From CAYSUS01 sp964434165 (lineage in GTDB: Bacteria > Planctomycetota > Planctomycetia > Pirellulales > Thermoguttaceae), in contig CAYSUS010000024.1 in NCBI GenBank assembly GCA_964434165.1, forward strand, positions 1-64,000: a DNA stretch of 64,000 bases. The letters are read 5' to 3'. Positions 52,157-59,350 of the stretch are shown piece after piece. Both the position numbers and the translations under genes were made by a program. The notes under the pieces are model-generated. The model was not told the origin of the DNA, searched no databases, and worked only from the letters and a program-made list of their open reading frames with translations. Position 1 is the stretch's first letter. Every line of letters begins with the position of its first letter.

Positions 52157-53038
52157 ATGCATCCCGACAGCCCATCCCGTGCGACACGTTGGACGCTCCG
52201 GACCCGATCGATGGAGTTCGGCCCGCTGCCGGCCCTGATGGGCATCGTCAACGTGACCCCGGACAGCTTCTCCGACGGGGGGCGGTTCTTCCATGTCCAG
52301 GCTGCCGTGGACCACGGCCTGCGCCTGGTCGACCGGGGCGCGGACCTGCTCGACGTGGGCGGCGAGAGCACGCGTCCGTACTCCCAGCCTGTTGATGTGG
52401 AGGAAGAGCTGCGGCGGGTGATGCCCGTCGTGAAGGAGCTCTGCCGGCGGACGGACGTGCCCATCTCCATCGACACCTCCAAGGCCCGGGTAGCGCGGGA
52501 GGCCCTGGACGTCGGCGCGGAGATCGTCAACGACGTGACCGGGTTGGCCGGCGACCCGGAGATGATCTCGGCCGTGGCGGAGAGCGGGGCCGGCGCGTGC
52601 GCGATGCACATGCAGGGCAGGCCGCAAACCATGCAGGACGATCCGACCTACCGCGACGTGGTGGCCGAGGTGCTCGACTTCCTCCGCGCGCGGCGCGACG
52701 ACCTGGAGCGGGCGGGGATCGGGCGGGCGCGAATCGTCCTGGACCCGGGCATCGGATTCGGCAAGACCACCGAGCACAATCTCCGGCTGCTTCGCGCGGC
52801 AGGCTGGCTGCACGCGCTGGGATGCCCGATCCTGGTGGGGCATTCGCGCAAGGGCTTCATCGGCAAGGTGCTCGGCGACCGGGCGGCCGACCCACTGGCC
52901 GGGACGATCGGCGTGGCCCTGGCCTTGGCGGGCGCGGGCGTCCAGATCCTGCGTGTCCACGACGTGGCGGCGGTGCGCCAGGCCCTGCGGCTCTTCCAGG
53001 CGGCCGGGGGCCTGCGCGACTCGCGAGCCGTTTTATAG
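52157..53038 (+). CDS. folP: Dihydropteroate synthase
   Basis: 293 residues. Hallmarks are LMGIVNVTPDSFSDGGRFF, LLDVGGESTRPYSQPV, ISIDTSKARVAREAL, EIVNDVTGL, IVLDPGIGFGKTTEHN and PILVGHSRKGFIGKVLGDRA. It condenses p-aminobenzoate with the pterin pyrophosphate in folate synthesis. The start could also be the ATG at 52210 (MEFGPLPALMG), which would trim an unlikely 18-residue N-terminus. Sulfonamides target this enzyme family. Confidence 0.95.
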   Translation: MHPDSPSRATRWTLRTRSMEFGPLPALMGIVNVTPDSFSDGGRFFHVQAAVDHGLRLVDRGADLLDVGGESTRPYSQPVDVEEELRRVMPVVKELCRRTDVPISIDTSKARVAREALDVGAEIVNDVTGLAGDPEMISAVAESGAGACAMHMQGRPQTMQDDPTYRDVVAEVLDFLRARRDDLERAGIGRARIVLDPGIGFGKTTEHNLRLLRAAGWLHALGCPILVGHSRKGFIGKVLGDRAADPLAGTIGVALALAGAGVQILRVHDVAAVRQALRLFQAAGGLRDSRAVL

Positions 53039-53199
53039 CGCAAGCTGATGAATCGCCGATGTTTGCGCCGATAGCGCCCCGGTCGCTGAGCCCCCTTTCT
53101 CCGTTGACTTGGAGGCCCCAGTAGGAGATACTTGCGCGCTTGAGTCGCGAGGGGTTGCCTACTCCAGCTAGATTCTCCACGCTAACACGAGGGGTATTG

Positions 53200-54474
53200 A
53201 TGGCGTCGGCCACCGAAGACCCTATCCTGAACTACTGCCTTGCGGTGGCGCGGCGGGCCCGCGCGGCGTCGGAAGAGCTCACGCGCGTCAGCGGGGCCCA
53301 GAAGCAGGCCTGGCTGCGCGCGGCCGCACGTCTGTTGGGCGAGCGCTCGGTGGCACTGGCCGAGGCCAATCATCGCGACCTGGCCGCGGCGCCGGGCTTC
53401 GGCCTGACCGAGGCCCAGATCGACCGGCTTCGGCTCACGCCCAAGCGGATCGATGACATGGCCGAGGCCCTGTGCGAGGTGGCCGCCCTGCCCGACCCGA
53501 TCGGACAGGTGATCTGGTCGTCCGTCCGGCCCAACGGGCTGGACGTGCAGAAGGTCCGCGTGCCGTTGGGGGTGATCTTCTTCATCTACGAGTCGCGGCC
53601 CAACGTGACGGCCGACGCGGCATCGCTTTGCGTGAAGGCGGGCAACGCCGTGATCCTCCGCGGAGGCAAGGAGGCCATGCACTCCAACACGGCGATCGCC
53701 GAGATCCTGGCCGAGGCGGCGTCCGAGGCGGCGCTGCCGCCCGACGCCGTGCAGTTGATCGACACGCCCGACCGCGCCGTGGTCGGACACCTGCTCCACA
53801 TGCCCGAGCTGATCAACGTGGTCATTCCCCGCGGCGGCGAGAGCCTGATTCGCCGCGTCGGCGAGGAGGCCCGCATGCCGGTGATCAAGCACTACGCCGG
53901 CAACTGCCACGTGTACCTGGACCAGTGGGCCGATCCCGAGTTGGCCGAGCGCTTGACGGTCAACGCCAAATGCCAGCGCATGGGGGTCTGCAATGCGGCC
54001 GAGTCGCTGGTGGTACACGCCGAGGCGGCCGAAACGCTCCTTCCCCGCGTGTGCGCCGCGCTGGCCGAGCGGGGCGTCGAGATCCGCGGCGACGAGCGGA
54101 CACGCCAGCTTTTTCCCCAGGCCGTGGAGGCCACGGAAGAGGACTACGCGGCCGAGTACCTCGGGCCGATTCTCTCCGTGCGGGTGGTCGGTTCGCTGGA
54201 CGAAGCGATCCGCCACATCAACCGATACGGCTCACAGCATACCGAGGCGATCGTCACCCGCGACTTCGATTCCGCCCGCGAGTTCCTGGCGCGGATCGAC
54301 AGCTCGGCGGTGATGGTCAACGCGAGCACGCGGTTCAACGACGGGGGGCAGTTCGGGCTGGGCGCCGAGATCGGCATCAGCACCGACAAGTTCCACGCCC
54401 GAGGTCCTTGCGGCATCGAGGAACTGACCAGCTACAAGTACGTGGTGCTGGGGCAGGGGCAGATCAGGGAATGA
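53200..54474 (+). CDS. proA: Gamma-glutamyl phosphate reductase
   Basis: 424 residues from the ATG at 53200, with GAGGGG 8 bases upstream. The catalytic Cys264 is in CQRMGVCNAAESLVVH. Other hallmarks are VPLGVIFFIYESRPNVTADA, LRGGKEAMHSN, PRGGESLIR and ARGPCGIEELTSYKYVV. It reduces glutamyl-5-phosphate with NADPH in proline synthesis. proB is not adjacent. Confidence 0.96.
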   Translation: MASATEDPILNYCLAVARRARAASEELTRVSGAQKQAWLRAAARLLGERSVALAEANHRDLAAAPGFGLTEAQIDRLRLTPKRIDDMAEALCEVAALPDPIGQVIWSSVRPNGLDVQKVRVPLGVIFFIYESRPNVTADAASLCVKAGNAVILRGGKEAMHSNTAIAEILAEAASEAALPPDAVQLIDTPDRAVVGHLLHMPELINVVIPRGGESLIRRVGEEARMPVIKHYAGNCHVYLDQWADPELAERLTVNAKCQRMGVCNAAESLVVHAEAAETLLPRVCAALAERGVEIRGDERTRQLFPQAVEATEEDYAAEYLGPILSVRVVGSLDEAIRHINRYGSQHTEAIVTRDFDSAREFLARIDSSAVMVNASTRFNDGGQFGLGAEIGISTDKFHARGPCGIEELTSYKYVVLGQGQIRE

Positions 54475-54480
54475 AGGGAA

Positions 54481-54576
54481 GTCGGAAGCCGGAGGTCGCA
54501 GCGCTGGCAATGGCAAGACACTCGAACTGGCATTGGGCTTTCGACCTCCGACCTCCGACCTCCGACTTCCGACCTC
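54481..54576. repeat. Heptad tandem repeat directly upstream of fliM
   Basis: 54542-54576 is five seven-base units: CGACCTC three times, CGACTTC, CGACCTC. GTCGGAAGCCGGAGGTCG (54481-54498) upstream is roughly the reverse complement, so the leader could fold back around a 43-base centre. It ends 17 bases before the fliM ATG. Confidence 0.75.
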
Positions 54577-54592
54577 ATGACGGGATGGATCG

Positions 54593-55645
54593 ATGAGCGG
54601 AGAAGTCCTTTCTCAAGCGGAGGTCGAGAACCTCCTCAGCGCGATGGCGGCCGGGGCGCAGGAGGCGACGGCCGCGGTCGGCACGCCCGCACCGAGCCCC
54701 GGAGGGCTGGGCGACATGGCGACGGGCCCGGCCAAGCCGCGCGAGAAGATCACGCCGTACGACTTCAAGCGCCCGGAGCGCGTCGGCAAGGAGCAGATGC
54801 GGGCCTTGCAGACTCTGCACGAGGGCTTCGGCCGCAACTTCGCGGCCGGGCTGTCGGCACTGTTGCGGAGCATGGTCGAGGTCAAGCTCACCAGCGTCGA
54901 TCAGCTCACCTACAGCGAATTCGTGTTCAGCCTGGAGAACCCCACCTGCTTCAACCTTCTTAGCGCCGAGCCGCTCGAAGGCAATCTGATCCTCGATATC
55001 AACCCCTCGATCCTCTACCCGATCATCGACCGCCTGCTGGGCGGAGGGCGCGAGGGCGGTCCCCTGGCGCGGCGCCCGCTGACCGAGATCGAGCTCCGCC
55101 TGGTCTCGCGGATCACGTCGCTGTTTCTCCGCGAGCTGGCCCACGCCTGGGAGAACGTGCTGCCACTGAAGCTGGAAGTCGTCCAGGTGGAGAGCAACCC
55201 GCAGTTGGTGCAGATCGTGCCGCCCAACGAAGTCGTGGTCCTGATCAGCTTTGAGATCACCATCGGCGACGTGCGGGGGATGGTCAACCTGTGCATCCCA
55301 TACAACTCGATCGAGCGGATCGGCGGGCGGCTGACGGCCAATAGCTGGGTGAGCTACGCACGCCGCGAACCCTCGTCGGAGAATATTGAGCAGATCAGCC
55401 GCACGCTGCGCGGCTCGCTGGTGGAGCTGAGCGTCTTGCTGGCGAGCACGCGAGTGACGACGGGCGAGCTGGTGGGCCTTCGCGTGGGGGATATCATCAC
55501 CACGGACAAGGACGTGCACAGCCCTCTGCTCGTCAAGGTCGAGGGCGTGCCCAAGTTCCGTGCCAGCCCTGGTGCCTTCAAGGGCCACAAGGCGATCCGC
55601 ATCGAGACCACGATCAACGACCCCATCGAGGCGATCGGGGATTGA
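54593..55645 (+). CDS. fliM: Flagellar motor switch protein FliM
   Basis: 350 residues. The N-terminal CheY-binding-type motif is LSQAEVENLLSAM. A linker and the KITPYDFKRPERVGKEQM motif lead to the FliM middle domain (LRSMVEVKLTSVDQLTYSEF, ILDINPSILYPIIDRLLGGG). The C-terminal SpoA domain has LRGSLVELSVLLASTRVTTG and LLVKVEGVPKFRASPGAFKG. It forms the C-ring of the flagellum and receives CheY-P. No fliN or other flagellar gene is next to it, which is unusual. Confidence 0.92.
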   Translation: MSGEVLSQAEVENLLSAMAAGAQEATAAVGTPAPSPGGLGDMATGPAKPREKITPYDFKRPERVGKEQMRALQTLHEGFGRNFAAGLSALLRSMVEVKLTSVDQLTYSEFVFSLENPTCFNLLSAEPLEGNLILDINPSILYPIIDRLLGGGREGGPLARRPLTEIELRLVSRITSLFLRELAHAWENVLPLKLEVVQVESNPQLVQIVPPNEVVVLISFEITIGDVRGMVNLCIPYNSIERIGGRLTANSWVSYARREPSSENIEQISRTLRGSLVELSVLLASTRVTTGELVGLRVGDIITTDKDVHSPLLVKVEGVPKFRASPGAFKGHKAIRIETTINDPIEAIGD

Positions 55646-55978
55646 CTTCGGATCCGGGCGACGGCGTTGCCGTGACGTCGTTTCTGGAACACCGCAACCG
55701 GATCCGCGACCGTCAGGAAGCGGCCGACGCTCACCGCGCAGGAAGGGGCTCGGCGCCGCGCGCCGACAAGCACGGCCCCCTCAACAGAGCGGCGCGCCGC
55801 CCAAGGTGTCGCAATTTGCGGGAGGCGTGGCGGGTCCCACGGCCTGTTGGCGGTTGATCCAGCAGCGGCGGGCGCGTTTTCGTGAGCGCCAGGCGGGTTC
55901 CCATTCGGGCAGGTTCTCACGGCGCAACTCGTCGGCGGGGTTTTGTCACCACTGCTCCTTCCGCACCGGAGAGACGCC
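55646..55978. other. Gap after fliM without a supported gene
   Basis: 333 bases. I looked for fliN on the plus strand and found no match. Open frames on both strands lack gene-like sequence. GGAGAGA immediately before 55979 is the ribosome-binding site of the next gene. Confidence 0.5.
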
Positions 55979-57046
55979 ATGATTCGACTGCCGCTCGTGC
56001 CCTTGACGATCTTAGCGGCCGTGGTTGCCGTCTTCACCCTCGCCACCCCCTGTAGAGCCGACCTCGTGGTGTTCGGCGACAGCCTGTCGGACACGGGAAA
56101 CCTGTATCTTTACCTGACGTCCCAAGGCGCGGCAGATCCTGTGTTCTCGCCCGTCCTGCTCGACCCGTACGTGCCGCCCCCCCCGCGGTTCCCCACCCCG
56201 CCGTACTCGGGAGGGCGGGCCTCCAACGGTCCGCTCTGGATTGAGCGTTTCGCCCAGGGTCGCGGCGAGCCCACGCCGCTACCCCACGGGCTGGGCGGAA
56301 CCAGCTTCGCCTACATCGGCGCCACGAGTGGCCCCCAGACCGTCTCGCCTTACGGCGTGCCCGACCTCGGGATGCAGGTGCAATTCTACCTGGCCAGCCT
56401 GGGGGGGGCGGGCGTGCCGGCCGACCACATGATGGTGCTTCTCGGCGGGGCCAACGACTTCGTGTTCGGCCAGACCAACTCGAGTGTTCCCGCCGATAAC
56501 ATGCAGGCGCTGATCACCACGCTGCATGGGGCCGGCGCCGAGGAGTTCCTCGTCGTGAACCTCCCGCGCCTGGGCGACACCCCGTACGGGGCCGCCCTCG
56601 ATGCGCAGGGGTTCAACGACCTCACCGAGCAGTACAATGATCTGCTCCACGAGCGGGTCGTTTCGCTGCGCGACGATCTCGGGGTGACCATCTACGAGTT
56701 CGACTTGGAAACGGCCTTCGCCGACCTGCTTGTGGACCCGGCCGCCTACGGCCTGACCAACGCGAGCGACCCCGCCCTGGCCGTGGACCTCAATCCCCTT
56801 TCGCCGCTGATTGGGTTTCCGGCCTTTCCGACATCGCTGGACCCGGACGTGGCGAATTTCCTGTTCTTCGACGGCATACACCCGACCGCGACCGGCCACG
56901 CCCTGATCGCTCAAGAGGCCCTCAAGGCCGTGCCCGAGCCAGGTAGTGGGGTGATCCTGCTGACGGGCGCGGCGGCCCTGCTTGCGGCAGGCGGTCTAGG
57001 GCTCTTTCGCCGCGCGCCGGGTACCCGAGCCAAGGCAGGTAGCTGA
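55979..57046 (+). CDS. PEP-CTERM GDSL/SGNH-family hydrolase
   Basis: 355 residues from the ATG at 55979. The signal peptide ends at PCRA. The GDSL block is LVVFGDSLSDTGNLYLYLTS, with nucleophile Ser in GDSLSD. Block III is VLLGGANDFVFG, and the catalytic Asp-His block is FFDGIHPTATGHALIAQ. The C-terminus is a PEP-CTERM sorting signal: VPEPGSGVILLTGAAALLAA followed by GGLGLFRR. It is probably an esterase or lipase-like enzyme carried to the surface by exosortase. No exosortase gene lies in the window. An 8-G run at 56401-56408 is present. Confidence 0.9.
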   Translation: MIRLPLVPLTILAAVVAVFTLATPCRADLVVFGDSLSDTGNLYLYLTSQGAADPVFSPVLLDPYVPPPPRFPTPPYSGGRASNGPLWIERFAQGRGEPTPLPHGLGGTSFAYIGATSGPQTVSPYGVPDLGMQVQFYLASLGGAGVPADHMMVLLGGANDFVFGQTNSSVPADNMQALITTLHGAGAEEFLVVNLPRLGDTPYGAALDAQGFNDLTEQYNDLLHERVVSLRDDLGVTIYEFDLETAFADLLVDPAAYGLTNASDPALAVDLNPLSPLIGFPAFPTSLDPDVANFLFFDGIHPTATGHALIAQEALKAVPEPGSGVILLTGAAALLAAGGLGLFRRAPGTRAKAGS

Positions 57047-57074
57047 CAGTCGCGGCTGGGAAGCAACATCACAC

Positions 57075-57097
57075 GAGCCGCGACCGCGAGGGAGCGG
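57075..57097. repeat. Dispersed repeat (GAGCCGCGACCGCGAGGGAG family), copy 2
   Basis: GAGCCGCGACCGCGAGGGAG plus CGG is the reverse complement of the unit at 12294-12319 with one or two changes. AGTCGCGGCTGGG at 57047-57060 may be a partial opposite arm. Confidence 0.6.
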
Positions 57098-57143
57098 CAA
57101 TGGTGTCCGAGTCTCATCTGTTTCACGATTCAGGGCAACGCCC

Positions 57144-57507
57144 TGGCAAGCCAGGCAAGCGCCCCCCGCTGCCGGTAGGGTGAACGCGGCAGGGGGTTTC
57201 TTGCGGACACACAGCGGTTGAACCAAGTGTCGAGTTGGGCGTTGGGCAGCCGGGGCTGAGCGGGGTGACTCATTCTCGTGGGAATGCGCATTTGGGGGCG
57301 TCCTCCGCACTGCCAGATGCGGTCGGTGCAAGACCGCATCATCCCCTCTTTAGCACGCGGCCTGCCCGCGTTGGGGCCGCTCGTGTTCCCACCTTTCCCC
57401 CTTCGTGCGGCGAAACGCCGCGTCCTTTCGCGCCTCGTCTTTCGCGTCGAGCCGCGCGTCCAGGCTCAGTCTCCGCCGTGCCCGAGGTTGACGCGATCCC
57501 TAGGGTT
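57144..57507. repeat. Long direct repeat, copy 1 (about 360 bp)
   Basis: Collinear with 58866-59229 at a constant offset of about 1722 bases. Shared blocks include AGGGTGAACGCGG, CGGTTGAACCA-GTGTCGAG, CGTCCTCCGCACTG, CAGATGCGG and a 27-base identical end (57481-57507, including GACGCGATCCCTAGGGTT). It contains a perfect hairpin, GATGCGGTC-loop-GACCGCATC. There is no coding support on either strand. Confidence 0.8.
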
Positions 57508-57966
57508 CGAGAGGGACTAGATCGGTCCCTGCCACGGTGTGCCCGGCGGGGGCCGATCGCCGCGTCGGGCCGCAAGGGCGGGTGTATTGCCCAGCAAAGG
57601 CCTACCAGAGTGCAGTCGTCCTCTGACCGTGCACCGTCATCGGTGCCGCCACCAACTACTCGAAAGCACCAGCGGCGGTTTCCAGTACGATCTTCTTCGC
57701 TCGGCATCGATCAGTGCTCGAAGAGCACGGGGGTTCCGTCGTGGAAGCTCGTGGTGGGCGACCTTTTCTCATACACGGCAAGAACTCGGCAACTCGGCAC
57801 CAGACAATCGGCCAAGGAACCCGAATACGGACTCCGATCGAAGGAGTCGGCCCCATGTGGTCCAGAAACTCTCACCGATTCAGTGAATCACCAGGGGAGA
57901 GATCATCACGTCTCTTTCCTGGCACGTCAGCAAAAGACTTCCACAGACCAAAGGGAGTATATCGAC

Positions 57967-58566
57967 ATGAGAGCTATCCTGAGCGCAACGACTGCTGTGG
58001 TCCTCGCCACGTTGGTGTGGTTGCCAGCGGGGACTGCGGAAGCCCAGAACGAAAAGGGCAAACGAACACCCCGCCAGGTCGTGGCCGATGCCAGGGCGGC
58101 GATTGAGGCCAAGAAGGAGAAGTTGAAGAAGCGAACACCCCGCCAGGTCGTGGCCGCTTTCAGGGCGGCGATTGAGGCCAAGAGAGAGAAGAGCAAGCTG
58201 AAGAAGCGAACGCCCGATCAGGTCGTGGCCGCTCTCAGGGCGGCGATTGAGGCTCAGGACTGGGACGCCGTCGCGAGCAACTACGCGGAGGATGCGTACA
58301 TGATCGATGACCAAGGTGTCCTCTTGGGCCAAGACGATATCCTGAGCAGATACCAGGCGTACGCGGAGCTCTTCAACGGCGTGTCGCCTACGGTAATCCA
58401 GGAGGATGTCTTTCGAGACACGGTTCGCGTTCTCTATCGCCTCGATGGCGGATGGATTGTTGTCCCTGATGCTGCCGATACGTTCGTGATTGAAAAGGGC
58501 CTGATCCAAGTCCAGACCAGTCACGGCTTGATTGAGTTCACCGGGCCGCCGCCGGACGAGCAATGA
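57967..58566 (+). CDS. Secreted NTF2-like (SnoaL/DUF4440-type) protein with triplicated helix motif
   Basis: 199 residues from the ATG at 57967, with AAGGGAG upstream. The signal peptide ends near AEAQ. The motif KRTPRQVVAAFRAAIEAK occurs three times, at spacings of 23 and 25 residues. The third copy (KRTPDQVVAALRAAIEAQDWDA) is the first helix of an NTF2-like domain that goes on with VASNYAEDAYMIDDQGVLLG and ends in TSHGLIEFTGPPPDEQ. The first two copies look like duplications of that helix, giving a long charged helical N-terminus. NTF2-like folds bind small ligands or act as isomerases; the function here is unknown. Long direct repeats flank the gene. Confidence 0.7.
   Translation: MRAILSATTAVVLATLVWLPAGTAEAQNEKGKRTPRQVVADARAAIEAKKEKLKKRTPRQVVAAFRAAIEAKREKSKLKKRTPDQVVAALRAAIEAQDWDAVASNYAEDAYMIDDQGVLLGQDDILSRYQAYAELFNGVSPTVIQEDVFRDTVRVLYRLDGGWIVVPDAADTFVIEKGLIQVQTSHGLIEFTGPPPDEQ
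58061..58260 (+). repeat. Three tandem coding repeats of about 54-60 bases in the NTF2-like gene
   Basis: The core CGAACACCCCGCCAGGTCGT recurs (CGAACGCCCGATCAGGTCGT in the third copy), starting at 58063, 58132 and 58207. Spacings of 69 and 75 bases are multiples of three. AGGGCGGCGATTGAGGC is shared by all three. Confidence 0.85.
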
Positions 58567-59350
58567 TCGGCGCTCCGCGTCCCCTGGCCAACAGAGGAAC
58601 GATCCGCTCCTTCCCGTAGTTGGCGCCTGGGGCCGAATCCTGCTGGAGTCCGCTGCGGGCTTCCCCCCGCCCGCAGCCGTCCGCAGGGCCGAGTGCGGGC
58701 TTCGTCATTCACTCCACGAAGCAGTATCCCGTCGCCTTGCACCGGCCGCGGGAGTGCAATCGATGATCCGGTCGTACGCCAGCCGACCCAGGCACCGCCA
58801 GGCCCGCACGCCGGGCAGCGGACCGCCCTTTGGCCCGGTAGCGATTGCGCTCCCCGGCATTGCTTCGGCAAGACAGGCAAGCAGTGCCGCGTTGACGATA
58901 GGGTGAACGCGGAAGCGGGTGTCTTTCTCATGCGCGGCGGTTGAACCAGGTGTCGAGTTGTGCTTTAGGCTGCTGCGGCTGAGCCGGCTGGCTCGTCTTG
59001 GAAAGAACGCGCGTCTCGATCGTCCTCCGCACTGACAGATGCGGACTGCGAAAGACCGCACCACCCCCTCTTCGGGTCGCGGCTTACCCGGCTTTGAGCC
59101 GCTCCTGTTCGAATTCTCACTTCTTTGTGCGACAAATCGTCGCGGCCTGCCGCGCTTCGTCTTGCGCGTCGAGCCGTGCGTCCCGCCCCGGCCTCTCCTA
59201 GGCCCGAGGTTGACGCGATCCCTAGGGTTGGGAAGGTACCCGACCGTTCCCGACCGGCGGTACGCCTCGTGAAAGCTGGCCGCCGCGCGAGGCCGCTCGG
59301 GGATGGAACGGCGAAACGCCAGATCCTCTATGGATGAGGAACCATCCGTG
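58567..59350. other. Gap with long repeat copy 2, no supported gene
   Basis: 784 bases between the NTF2-like gene and the PEP-CTERM gene. It is dominated by the second direct repeat (58866-59229). A 260-codon minus-strand open frame spans it but has no recognisable domain and crosses into the next gene, so I reject it. Confidence 0.5.
58866..59229. repeat. Long direct repeat, copy 2 (about 360 bp)
   Basis: Same block order and orientation as 57144-57507, with point differences spread along the length and almost no net indel. The 27-base end block (59203-59229) is identical to copy 1. The hairpin is less perfect here (GATGCGGAC / GACCGCACC). Confidence 0.8.

Larger units (their letters stand above)
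57047..57966. other. Long gap with repeat copies and no supported gene
   Basis: 920 bases. It holds a D-family repeat (57075-57097) and long direct repeat copy 1 (57144-57507). The remainder, 57508-57966, is less GC-rich than its neighbours, and I see no gene in it. The plus-strand frame that runs into the NTF2-like gene from 57235 is not supported upstream of 57967. Confidence 0.5.

Noticed and set aside
55646..55978. fliN after fliM
   Set aside because: No SpoA-like sequence in any frame of the gap.
57235..57966. Long N-terminal extension of the NTF2-like protein
   Set aside because: The signal peptide and ribosome-binding site place the start at 57967; the extension would translate repeat DNA.
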